A stretch of 64,000 bases of DNA from JAJDXW01 sp965223775 (GTDB lineage Bacteria; Pseudomonadota; Gammaproteobacteria; HK1), in contig OZ245021.1 in the NCBI GenBank assembly GCA_965223775.1, positions 4,154,001 through 4,218,000 of the forward strand, written 5' to 3'. Both the position numbers and the translations under genes were made by a program. The notes below the pieces were generated by a model that saw nothing but the letters and a program-made list of their open reading frames with translations, was not told the DNA's origin and ran no database searches. Of this stretch, positions 44,555-53,008 are shown piece by piece. Within the stretch, counting starts at the first letter, position 1. Each line of letters starts with the position of its first letter.

Positions 44555-45235
44555 GTGGACTGGAGCTCGGTCGCCGCCGGCCTCGACGGCGCCGGCTACG
44601 CGGTGATCCCTTCGCTGCTCTCTCCACGGGACTGCCGCGCCCAGACCGCCCTCTACGACCGCGACCCACTCTTCCGGAGCCGGGTAGTCATGGCCCGCCA
44701 CGGTTTCGGCCAGGGCGAGTACCGGTACTTCGCCTATCCACTGCCGTGCCTGGTGGCGGGGCTCCGCTCCGGGCTCTATCCCCCGCTTGCCGGGGTCGCC
44801 AACCGGTGGAACGAGGCGCTCGGCATCAGGACCCGCTACCCGGCCGACCACGCGGCGTACCTCGAGCGCTGCCACCGCGCCGGCCAGGACCGGCCGACGC
44901 CGCTCATGCTCCGGTACGCCGAGGGCGACTACAACCGGCTCCACCAGGACCTCTACGGAGAGCACGTCTTCCCGATCCAGGCGACGATTCTCCTTTCCGA
45001 GCCGGCACGGGACTTCGAGGGCGGCGAGTTCGTGCTCACCGAGCAGCGCCCGCGCATGCAGTCGCGGGCCGAGGTGGTCCCCCTCGAGCAGGGCGACGGC
45101 GTGCTCTTCGCGGTTCACCACCGCCCCGTGCAGGGCGCGCGCGGCTTCCATCGCGCGAACCTTCGCCACGGGGTGAGCCGGCTGCGCGCAGGCGCCCGGC
45201 ACGCCCTGGGCATCATCTTCCACGACGCCCGATAG
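44555..45235 (+). CDS. 2OG-Fe(II) oxygenase of the Ada neighbourhood
   Basis: About 226 residues. The RSRVVMARHGFGQGEYRYF block, then NRLHQDLYGEHVFPIQ with the HXD iron ligands, and the VQGARGFHRANLRHGVSRL end (distal His and the 2-oxoglutarate Arg) match the family often found beside ada (I believe PF09859). It likely reverses alkyl damage or acts on a small substrate; the role is not proven. The true start is unclear: a CTG at 44483 would overlap the ada stop (CTGA) and adds a plausible N-terminus, but the first conventional start in frame after ada is GTG 44555. Operonic with ada. Confidence 0.8.
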   Translation: MDWSSVAAGLDGAGYAVIPSLLSPRDCRAQTALYDRDPLFRSRVVMARHGFGQGEYRYFAYPLPCLVAGLRSGLYPPLAGVANRWNEALGIRTRYPADHAAYLERCHRAGQDRPTPLMLRYAEGDYNRLHQDLYGEHVFPIQATILLSEPARDFEGGEFVLTEQRPRMQSRAEVVPLEQGDGVLFAVHHRPVQGARGFHRANLRHGVSRLRAGARHALGIIFHDAR

Positions 45236-45808
45236 ACCGCTCTCGCCCCGCCCGCTCCGCCCGCCGGCCGGACGCGCGAAGCCATCGCCCAGCCACGTCG
45301 AAACACCATGCGCGGAACCGCTCGGCCGACCGGTGATCGGTTTGACCGGATTCGGTAGACGGTTTCACCGGAATGCGCACGTGACCGAGCCACGCGGACC
45401 CCGGCGCGCCGTCCCGGAGCCGGGTCCGACCGTGCCGCGGTCGTGCGGGCGCCGGCGCGCGGCGCGCGCTGCTCCGATCCGGGCGGGGGCTGGCCGGGTG
45501 TGGCAAGGACAGGAAACCGACGGCACCCGCCGAACGGACGCGACCGGTTCCCCCCGGCAACATCCGGGGGGCTACCGCCGCGCCCCGCCACCTGCCGCCG
45601 CCATGGCGTAGGTGTTCGGTCGAAGCATGACAGCCGGTACAAGGTCAAGGCCGGGCATGGCCGCCACGCTCGCCCTTCATCACGCGGCCGGCGCGAACGC
45701 TTGCGGACGATCGCGCCGAAGGGATAGCCTTCGCCGATTGCGCCCGTCGCCGCGCCCGGTGGCGAGGCCCGGACGCGATCCGCCCATGCACCGCTGAGGA
45801 GTATCCCG
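45236..45808. other. 573-base gene-free region
   Basis: Lies between the oxygenase gene and the BMP transporter operon. Short frames here are shadows without conserved features. CCGGTGA (45329) and TCACCGG (45364) form spaced inverted arms that could be an operator, but the signal is weak. The BMP operon promoter should be near its 3' end. Confidence 0.5.
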
Positions 45809-46810
45809 ATGAAGAGCGCATTCCGACTGCTGGCCGCCGCCGCGATTTCACTGGCCGCGGCCGCCCCCCACGCCGCGGACTTCAAGCCGGCCGTGGTCTA
45901 CGACATGGGCGGCAAGTTCGACAAGTCGTTCAACGAGGGCGTCTACAACGGGGTGAAGCGTTTCACCGAGGAGACCGGCATCGAGGTGGTCGAGTTCGAG
46001 GTGACCAACGAGGCCCAGCGCCAGCGGGCGATGGAACGACTGGTCCAGCGCGGTGCGACCGCCCTTCTCGGGGTCGGTTTCGGCCAGGCGGACGCGATCA
46101 GCGCGGTAGCGGCGGCCAACCCCGACGTCCAGTTCGGAATCATCGACGTGTTCTGGCTCAATCAGCCGAACCTGCGGCAGTACTCGTTCAAGGAGCACGA
46201 GGGGAGCTACCTCGTCGGGGTCGCGGCGGCCATGAAATCCGAGAGCGGGAGCGTGGGCTTCGTCGGCGGCATGGACGTCCCCCTCATCCGCAAGTTCGCC
46301 TGCGGCTATGTCCAGGGGGTGAAATCCGTCAATCCGGACATCGAGGTGCTCCAGAACATGACCGGGACCACCCCCTCCGCGTGGAACGACCCGGTCAAGG
46401 GCGGCGAGCTCGCCCAGAGCCAGATCGACCGGGGCGCGGACGTGGTCTACCACGCGGCCGGCGGCACCGGCATCGGCGTCATCCAGACGACCGCGGACGC
46501 CGGGAAGCTTGCCATCGGGGTAGACGCGAACCAGAACTACCTCGCGCCGGGCAACGTGCTCACCTCCATGGTCAAGCGGGTCGACGTGGCCGCCTACCAG
46601 CACTTCATGGACGCCTACAAGGGCGAGTTCTCGGCCGGCATCGAGCAGCTCGGGCTGGCCGAAGGCGGCGTGGACTGGGCCGTGGATGAGCACAACCGGG
46701 ACCTCGTGGCCGGCGATATCGAGGCGGCGGTGGCGGCGGCGCGCGAAGCGATCGTCTCCGGCACGGTCACCGTCCACAACTACGAGGACGACCAGAACTG
46801 CCCGTTCTGA
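45809..46810 (+). CDS. BMP-family ABC transporter substrate-binding protein
   Basis: A 333-residue periplasmic protein of the PnrA/BmpA nucleoside-binding family. The signal peptide ends near AAAPHAAD without a lipobox Cys. The mature start KPAVVYDMGGKFDKSFNEGV matches the family, with IIDVFWLNQPN and MVKRVDVAAYQ later. It captures purine nucleosides or similar ligands and is the first gene of a four-gene transporter operon. Together with the nearby periplasmic nucleotidase it suggests nucleotide scavenging. Confidence 0.9.
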   Translation: MKSAFRLLAAAAISLAAAAPHAADFKPAVVYDMGGKFDKSFNEGVYNGVKRFTEETGIEVVEFEVTNEAQRQRAMERLVQRGATALLGVGFGQADAISAVAAANPDVQFGIIDVFWLNQPNLRQYSFKEHEGSYLVGVAAAMKSESGSVGFVGGMDVPLIRKFACGYVQGVKSVNPDIEVLQNMTGTTPSAWNDPVKGGELAQSQIDRGADVVYHAAGGTGIGVIQTTADAGKLAIGVDANQNYLAPGNVLTSMVKRVDVAAYQHFMDAYKGEFSAGIEQLGLAEGGVDWAVDEHNRDLVAGDIEAAVAAAREAIVSGTVTVHNYEDDQNCPF

Positions 46811-46869
46811 TGGTCCGGTCCGAGGTGCCGGCACGAGCGTGCCCATCCTGAGCGCCGTGGTTCGCGGTC

Positions 46870-48456
46870 GTGGAGGGACACAAGGATAGTGCCGAGGCGG
46901 CGGGGGTTTCCGGCGGGGAGGGCTCCTCGCCGGCGGTCGAGCTTCGCCGGATCAACAAGCGGTTCGGCGCGGTCCAGGCCAACCGCGATATCGACCTCGC
47001 GGTCCAGCGCGGCTCCATCACCGGGATCGTCGGCGAGAACGGCGCCGGCAAGTCGACCCTCGTCTCCATCCTCTACGGCTTCTACAGCGCCGACAGCGGC
47101 GAGATCCTGATCGACGGCGAGCCGGTCCGGCTGGCCGGCTCGTCGGACGCCATCGACCACGGCATCGGCATGGTGCACCAGCACTTCATGCTGGTCCCGA
47201 CCATGACGGTCCTGGAGAACGTGATGCTCGGGCGCGAGGGCGGCCCCCTGCTCGCGGGCGGCGAGCAGGCGACCCGAGCCCGGATGGCGGACCTCAGCGC
47301 CTCCTACGGACTCGAGATCGACTCCGACGCGCCGGTCGGCGAGCTGCCGGTGGGTCTCCAGCAGCGGATCGAGATCCTGAAGACCCTGTTGCGCGGGGCG
47401 CGGATCCTGATCCTCGACGAGCCGACCGGGGTGCTGACCCCCCAGGAGGCCGACCGCCTCTTCGAGATCCTCGAGATCCTCAAGCGCGACGGCGTCACCA
47501 TCCTCCTCATCACCCACAAGCTGCGCGAGATCATGGCCGCCACGGACGCCGTGTACGTGATGCGGCGAGGCGAGGTGGTCGCCCGCCGCAACACGAGCGA
47601 GACCAGCCAGGAGGAGCTCGCCCGGCTGATGGTCGGGCGCGAAGTGCTCTTCGCGGTCGGCGGCGAGCCGGGCGAGCCGGGCGCGCCGATCCTCTCCGTC
47701 GAAGCGCTCAGCCATGCCGACGAGCGGGGCGCGCCATGCCTCGCCGACATCCGTTTCGAGCTTCGAGCCGGTGAGATCCTCGGGGTGGCGGGGGTAGCCG
47801 GCAACGGACAGTCGGAGCTGCTGGACGTCCTGTCCGGGGTCGCCCCGCCCCAGTCGGGCCGCATCGTATTTGCGGGCCGAACGTACACCGCGGACCGCCC
47901 GGCCGGCCCGTCGGCCCTGCGCGACATGGGTCTCGCCCACATTCCGGAGGACCGGCAGCGGCGCGGCCTGGTGCTGCCGTTCATGGCCTCCGAATCGTCC
48001 ATCCTCGGCTACCAGGGAGGAATGGAGGCCGGCGGCGGCATCTTTCTCGCGCTCGCGGCCATCCGGGAGCGGTGCGCCGGTCTCATGGAGCGCTACGACG
48101 TGCGCCCGCCCGATCCGGGGCTGCGCTGCGGCGGCTTCTCCGGCGGCAATCAGCAGAAGATGGTGGTGGCCCGCGAGCTGTCCGCGGCCCCCAGGGCCCT
48201 GCTGGTCGGTCAGCCGACCCGCGGGGTCGATATCGGAGCGATCGAGTTCATCCACTCCCAGCTCATCGAGATCCGCGACGCGGGCTGCGCCATCCTCCTG
48301 GTCTCGGTGGAGCTCGACGAGATCATGGCCCTCTCCGACCGCATCCTGGTGATGAACGCGGGCCGGATCGTGGGTGAGGTCGCCCGCGGGGAAGCCGATG
48401 CCAACCGCATCGGCCTGATGATGGCCGGGATCGACCGCCGGACGGCCACCGCGTGA
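46870..48456 (+). CDS. Nucleoside-type ABC transporter ATP-binding protein (two ABC domains)
   Basis: A 528-residue protein starting at GTG. The first ABC domain has Walker A GENGAGKST (near 57) and Walker B ILILDEPTGVL, with the signature reading LPVGLQQRIEILKTL. The second has the degenerate Walker A GVAGNGQSE and signature FSGGNQQKMVVAREL, the asymmetric form usual in sugar and nucleoside importers (as in YufO/BmpA systems). It energises the two permeases that follow. The stop overlaps the GTG of the next gene (GTGA). Confidence 0.9.
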   Translation: MEGHKDSAEAAGVSGGEGSSPAVELRRINKRFGAVQANRDIDLAVQRGSITGIVGENGAGKSTLVSILYGFYSADSGEILIDGEPVRLAGSSDAIDHGIGMVHQHFMLVPTMTVLENVMLGREGGPLLAGGEQATRARMADLSASYGLEIDSDAPVGELPVGLQQRIEILKTLLRGARILILDEPTGVLTPQEADRLFEILEILKRDGVTILLITHKLREIMAATDAVYVMRRGEVVARRNTSETSQEELARLMVGREVLFAVGGEPGEPGAPILSVEALSHADERGAPCLADIRFELRAGEILGVAGVAGNGQSELLDVLSGVAPPQSGRIVFAGRTYTADRPAGPSALRDMGLAHIPEDRQRRGLVLPFMASESSILGYQGGMEAGGGIFLALAAIRERCAGLMERYDVRPPDPGLRCGGFSGGNQQKMVVARELSAAPRALLVGQPTRGVDIGAIEFIHSQLIEIRDAGCAILLVSVELDEIMALSDRILVMNAGRIVGEVARGEADANRIGLMMAGIDRRTATA

Positions 48457-49571
48457 GCAGCGCCCCCCCGCTGCCCCGCTGGGCGGATATCGGCCTGCTG
48501 CCGCTCATCAACCTGGCCATCGCCCTCGTCGTGTCGGGCCTGGTCGTGTTCGCGGTCGGCGAGGATCCGTTCCAGGCGATCGACGTCATGATCCAGGGGG
48601 CCTTCGTCTACGAGGGGAGCCTCGGCTACACCCTCTACTACACGACCAACTTCATCTTCACCGGCCTCGCCGTCTCCGTCGCGTTCCATGCCCTGCTGTT
48701 CAACATCGGCGGCGAGGGGCAGGCCTACATCGGCGGGCTCGGGGCGGGACTCGTCTGCCTCGCCCTGGACGCGGTGCTGCCGGGGCTCGTCATCATTCCC
48801 CTCGCGATCGTCGCCGCCGCGGCCTTCGGCGCGGGCTGGGCGCTCGTGCCGGCCTGGCTTCAGGCCTATCGCGGCAGCCACGTCGTCATCACGACGATCA
48901 TGTTCAACTTCATCGCCGCGGGGGTGATGGTCTCCCTGCTCGCCGGGCCGCTCATCAAGCGGGGGCAAAGCTCCCCCACCTCCCGCGGCTTCGCGGAGAG
49001 CACCTGGATTCCGGACATGCAGGAGATCCTCGGCGCGGTCGGGATCGAGGTCGCGCGCTCGCCGCTCAATCTCTCCTTCGTGCTCGCGCTCGCGGCGTGC
49101 GTCTTCGTATGGCTGCTGATCTGGCGCACGCGCTTCGGCTACGCGGTGCGCACGCTCGGCCACAGCCCGCAGGCCGCCGCCTATGCGGGCATCCGCATCC
49201 CGCGCACCATCATCATCGCCATGGCGATCTCGGGCGGCATCGCCGGCCTCATGGCGGTGAACGAGGTGCTGGGGGTGCAGCACCGGCTGCTGCTCAACTT
49301 CACGGCCGGATACGGCTTCACCGGCATCGCGGTCTCCCTCATGGGCCGCAATCATCCGGTCGGGATCGTGCTCGCGAGCCTGCTCTTCGGCGCCCTCTAC
49401 CAGGGCGGCAGCGAGCTCGACCTCGAGTTCCAGACCATCACCCGCGACATGCTGCTGGTCATCCAGGGGCTCATCATCCTGTTCTCGGGGGCGCTCGCCT
49501 ACATGCTGAACCCGCCCCTCGCGCGTTTGATCGCGTCGCTCGCCTACCGTCCGCGGGAGGTCCCGGCGTGA
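48453..49571 (+). CDS. Nucleoside-type ABC transporter permease 1
   Basis: A 372-residue inner-membrane permease of the YufP/NupP family with about ten hydrophobic segments. Seen: FHALLFNIGGEGQAYIGGLG, PAWLQAYRGSHVVITTIMFN and TRFGYAVRTLGHSPQAAAYA with the coupling segment. It starts at GTG overlapping the ATPase gene stop and ends overlapping the next permease start, so it is translationally coupled at both sides. Confidence 0.9.
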   Translation: MSSAPPLPRWADIGLLPLINLAIALVVSGLVVFAVGEDPFQAIDVMIQGAFVYEGSLGYTLYYTTNFIFTGLAVSVAFHALLFNIGGEGQAYIGGLGAGLVCLALDAVLPGLVIIPLAIVAAAAFGAGWALVPAWLQAYRGSHVVITTIMFNFIAAGVMVSLLAGPLIKRGQSSPTSRGFAESTWIPDMQEILGAVGIEVARSPLNLSFVLALAACVFVWLLIWRTRFGYAVRTLGHSPQAAAYAGIRIPRTIIIAMAISGGIAGLMAVNEVLGVQHRLLLNFTAGYGFTGIAVSLMGRNHPVGIVLASLLFGALYQGGSELDLEFQTITRDMLLVIQGLIILFSGALAYMLNPPLARLIASLAYRPREVPA

Positions 49572-50542
49572 GCGAGTTCGCGTTCCAGATCCTGCTGACC
49601 CTCGACGCCACCCTTCGGCTCGCGACCCCGCTCATCTTCTGCGCCCTGGCGGGCCTCTTCTCGGAGCGCTCCGGCATCATCGACATCTCGCTTGAAGGCA
49701 AGCTCCTCGGGAGCGCCTTCGCCGCGGGCGCGATCGCGAGCGTGACCGGATCGGTCTACCTGGGACTGCTCGCCGCGGTCGGGGTGTCGGTGTGCATGAG
49801 CCTGGTGCACGGATTTGCCTGCATCACCCACCGGGGCAACCAGATCATCAGCGGGCTCGCGGTGAACATCCTCGCCTCGGGGCTCACCGTCACCCTCGGC
49901 ATCGCGTTCTTCCGGCGCGGCGGCCAGACCCCGACCCTCGGCGCCGACCAGCGCTTCCAGCCGATCGAGCTCCCGCTCGCGGAGGCATTGCAGCACGTGC
50001 CCCTGCTCGGCGTGATCTACGACGAGCTCCTGAGCGGACACAAGCTGCTCGTCTACCTCGCCGTCGCCGCGGTGCCGCTCGCCGCGCTGCTCCTCGCCAA
50101 AACCCGCTTCGGCCTGCGGCTGCGGGCGGTCGGGGAGTCGCCGGAGGCGGTCGACAGCGCCGGCGTCTCGGTTACCTGGCTTCGATACCGCGCCGTCATC
50201 GTGGCCGGGATCCTGTGCGGGATCGCGGGCGCGTACCTCTCCACCGCGCATGGCGCCGGATTCATTCGCGAGATGAGCGCCGGCAAGGGCTACATCGCGC
50301 TCGCGGCGATGATCTTCGGGAAGTGGCGGCCCTGGTCGGCGCTCTTCGCCTGCCTCCTGTTCGGCTTCCTGGAGGCCGCTTCCTCGCGCCTGCAGGGGGT
50401 GGACCTGCCGGTGATCGGCGAGGCGCCGACCGACCTCATGCTGATCCTCCCCTACATCATGACGGTCGTGCTGCTCGCCGGCTTCTTCGGCCGGGCGGAG
50501 GCGCCGAGCGCGCTCGGGACGCCCTACGTCAAGGAGCACTGA
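49568..50542 (+). CDS. Nucleoside-type ABC transporter permease 2
   Basis: A 324-residue permease of the YufQ/NupQ family. It opens with ATPLIFCALAGLFSERSGII and has FGLRLRAVGESPEAVDSAGV as the coupling loop, then GKGYIALAAMIFGKWRPW. It starts at GTG 49568, overlapping the preceding stop by four bases. It completes the four-gene importer (binding protein, ATPase, two permeases). Confidence 0.9.
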   Translation: MSEFAFQILLTLDATLRLATPLIFCALAGLFSERSGIIDISLEGKLLGSAFAAGAIASVTGSVYLGLLAAVGVSVCMSLVHGFACITHRGNQIISGLAVNILASGLTVTLGIAFFRRGGQTPTLGADQRFQPIELPLAEALQHVPLLGVIYDELLSGHKLLVYLAVAAVPLAALLLAKTRFGLRLRAVGESPEAVDSAGVSVTWLRYRAVIVAGILCGIAGAYLSTAHGAGFIREMSAGKGYIALAAMIFGKWRPWSALFACLLFGFLEAASSRLQGVDLPVIGEAPTDLMLILPYIMTVVLLAGFFGRAEAPSALGTPYVKEH

Positions 50543-50642
50543 CGCGATGAGCGGCTGCCCGATGCGAGCTGCGCGGCGCCGAGGCTGCCTGACCGCCGCG
50601 CGGTGACGCCGAATCGACTCTCCTGATCTTCCGACGCATCCC

Positions 50643-51071
50643 ATGACCCGACGATGGCAATACCAGCTCCGCATCCGCCTCGCCGATGACCTCGCCGAGA
50701 CGGCACGGCGCGACCCGGCCGCTCCGGAACTCGCGCCGCTCCCGCAGATCCTCGCCCGCCACAACGCCGCCCTCGCATGCCAGTTCGACGCCTTCGCCCG
50801 CTACGTGGCGGAAGCCGAGCGACGCGGAACCGCCGAGAACCCGCTCTACGCCTGGACCCGGGCCACCATCGAAGACCCGGCGAAGAAGGCGAAGTACCTC
50901 CGATCGTTCACCGTCCACGTCGATGGCGCCGAGGTCTATTCCCGGGAAAAGGCCGATGCGCTGGAGGCGGACCTCCGCCCCCTGGTCGGCGGGCCCCTGG
51001 TGGCCGCGTTGTCCCGGCACGACACCAACCCCGCAAACAACCCCCAGGTCCCCAAGCGCTACCGATCCTGA
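50643..51071 (+). CDS. Conserved hypothetical protein (142 aa)
   Basis: No named family recognised, but it looks like a conserved hypothetical seen in beta/gammaproteobacteria. Residues FDAFARYVAEAERRGTAENP, then LYAWTRATIEDPAKKAKYL and SFTVHVDGAEVYSREKADAL are ordered, and it ends in HDTNPANNPQVPKRY. It is cytoplasmic and mixed alpha/beta in appearance, with no membrane or signal segment. It follows the nucleoside transporter operon by 100 bases, in the same direction, but may be independent. Confidence 0.75.
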   Translation: MTRRWQYQLRIRLADDLAETARRDPAAPELAPLPQILARHNAALACQFDAFARYVAEAERRGTAENPLYAWTRATIEDPAKKAKYLRSFTVHVDGAEVYSREKADALEADLRPLVGGPLVAALSRHDTNPANNPQVPKRYRS

Positions 51072-51559
51072 GGAGCGCCTCCTCCCTGCGTTTCCACCGT
51101 CCTTCCTTCTCCGACCCGGAGGAAGACGCGGTCAATCCCCACGCGTCGCTGATGCGCTGAACTGCCTCGCACGGTCCGCGCGAAATGGTGAACCGCGTCG
51201 TCCTGACACCATGCCAAGTCTGCTCGGGACTCATCGGAATTGATCCCGCGCCCACCGCTTGCCGCTCCCCGAACCGCAACCGGTGTCCCATCGAACACGC
51301 CGAAAGCCTTCGCGTGTCCACCGAATCGGGTCAACTCCAGTATTGAGGGGCGGGTGCATGCTCCGGCGAGCGATGGGCGTCTTGGGTTGGCCCGTGAAGG
51401 AGCCCTGCTGGTCCACGCTACCAGTGAGAGCCGGGGATGCGTCGGGTTACAGTCGAAGTCGGCCGTTGGACGTGCGGTGCCCCGGCGGCTTGACAATCGT
51501 GTTCGGTGCTGTGACTCTCTCCCATCCGCTCCGACTACCCTCTAAATGGGGCGGCCTAC

Positions 51560-51591
51560 TAAGGGGTCCCTTCGGGGACCCTTACTTTTTC
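51560..51591 (+). terminator. Rho-independent terminator-like hairpin upstream of the NYN gene
   Basis: TAAGGGGTCCC, a TTCG loop and GGGACCCTTA form a GC-rich stem with one bulged G, followed by a CTTTTT run. The plus-strand orientation fits termination of a transcript entering the NYN gene, or attenuation. The rest of the 557-base gap (51072-51628) shows no supported gene and lower GC. Confidence 0.6.
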
Positions 51592-51628
51592 CCTCAGTGG
51601 ACGCGGGTCTGGGACGTTAGTACCGACT

Positions 51629-52495
51629 ATGGACCGAGTAGCGGTCTTCGTTGACGCCGGATACCTCTTCGCGCAGGGTTCGAAAGAGCTGTGCGACACC
51701 AAGCTGCCGCGCGGGAATATCGGACTCGACCACACAGTTCTGAGCGCAGCGCTCAGGGAGTTGGCGGAGCGGCTCTCCGGGTTGCCCCTGCTCCGGATCT
51801 ACTGGTACGACGGCACGTCGCAGGGCCCGTCCGCACAACACATCACGCTTGCGGACCAACCGGGGATCAAGGTTCGCCTCGGCTTCGTGAATCAGCGAGG
51901 GCAACAAAAAGGGGTCGACTCTCTGATTGTTACGGACATGCTCACGTTGGCTCGCAATCGAGCGATGGCGGAATGCGTGCTTCTTTCTGGCGATGAAGAT
52001 CTCAGGGTCGGGGTGCAGCAAGCTCAGGAATACGGCGTACGGGTGCACCTCCTCGGGATCAGGCCTGCGAGAGGCAGCCAGTCCGTGTTTCTTCTGCAGG
52101 AAGCTGACTCGACGCATGAGTGGAATGCCGAAGACCTGAGGCCATTCCTTGATTGCAGGCCGGTGATAACCGTGCCGGTTGCCCCTCCGGAGGACCAATC
52201 CCGGGTGGTCACCACGGATCGGTCCTCCACGGTCGACCTGTCTCCGAGTCGCGGTCTTCGGTTGGTCGCACGGCAGGTAGCCGATGAGGTTGCGTCCGCC
52301 TATGTCCGGTCACTGGTCGAACAAATCCGAGCCACCAATCGTCGTCCTCTGGACCTTGACGGAAGACTGCTGGCTCGTTCGCGGACGTCACTTGGCCATG
52401 ACTTGGACACATCTCAAAGGTCCGAAGTCCGAGCTGCCTTTCTGGATGCTCTGGTGGAACGCATGGAGAGCGACGGGGAAGAGTCGGACGACTAG
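51629..52495 (+). CDS. NYN (PIN-like) domain protein
   Basis: A 288-residue protein. The first 165 residues are a NYN/LabA-type PIN domain: VAVFVDAGYLF (D9), KGVDSLIVTDML and VLLSGDEDLR supply the acidic metal site, and GVRVHLLGI ends the core. NYN domains are predicted RNases; several LabA-like genes sit in genomic islands. The last 120 residues are unconserved to my eye, with a charged helix near the end. Base composition is lower in GC than neighbours, suggesting transfer. The start ATG has only a weak ribosome binding site. Confidence 0.8.
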   Translation: MDRVAVFVDAGYLFAQGSKELCDTKLPRGNIGLDHTVLSAALRELAERLSGLPLLRIYWYDGTSQGPSAQHITLADQPGIKVRLGFVNQRGQQKGVDSLIVTDMLTLARNRAMAECVLLSGDEDLRVGVQQAQEYGVRVHLLGIRPARGSQSVFLLQEADSTHEWNAEDLRPFLDCRPVITVPVAPPEDQSRVVTTDRSSTVDLSPSRGLRLVARQVADEVASAYVRSLVEQIRATNRRPLDLDGRLLARSRTSLGHDLDTSQRSEVRAAFLDALVERMESDGEESDD

Positions 52496-53008
52496 AGCTG
52501 AGTCGTTGGGGCTCCCCTTTCCGGGCGCCGGCGGCTGGCCGGGGGCGCGCCAACATTCCGATTGTGTTGAATTCAACATAATCGGAATGCGGGTAAACGA
52601 TGGCCACGCGCAGCTGCCCGTCGCGAACGAAACCGGTGCGCAAGGTATAGCGGTCCGCCGGGGTTGATCTGCATGGCACTCTCCTCCTGGGCGGCCGTCA
52701 TACGTGAATTGTGACGTACGTCAATACTGGCGTACGGCGCCCGGATCGTGAGCAGGCCGGGCCAAATGCGTCGGGGTCAGGAGGACGGGGCCCCGGGGGC
52801 GAAGCATTTCTCCTCTGCCGCAAGCGGCAGGATGCGCACCGGCAAAGCGACCTGGCGCCGATACCGGTCATCCGCCGGCATGGAGATCCCGCGGAACCCA
52901 ACATGTTCGGATTTATTCACTTTGAACGCATAACTATCGGTATTTCAAACCAGAGTCCGCCGCCTCGCGCTGACCCTCCGGCGTGAACGGAGACTTCGAT
53001 GGAGACCG
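52496..53008. other. Gap with relics between NYN and Mo-hydroxylase genes
   Basis: The region has mixed GC with AT-rich patches. A 25-base stretch (52636-52660) matches 54669-54693 inside the molybdenum hydroxylase gene with one mismatch and encodes RYTLRT on the minus strand. Next to it ATGCAGATCAAC with AGGAGGAG upstream (minus strand, near 52672) looks like the start of a gene that is out of frame and stops after about 33 codons. This may be a broken gene, but identity is unknown. Confidence 0.45.
52554..52589. promoter_or_regulatory. 36-bp near-perfect palindrome
   Basis: Arms CATTCCGATTGTGTTGAA and TTCAACATAATCGGAATG are complementary except for one position, centred on TTGAATTCAA. It lies in an AT-rich patch in otherwise GC-rich DNA, directly after the NYN gene. 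It may be an operator for a dimeric regulator or a transposable-element end; no partner gene identifies which. Confidence 0.65.

Noticed and set aside
52711..52986. Short open frame after the NYN gene
   Set aside because: No homology pattern, no convincing ribosome binding site, mixed composition.
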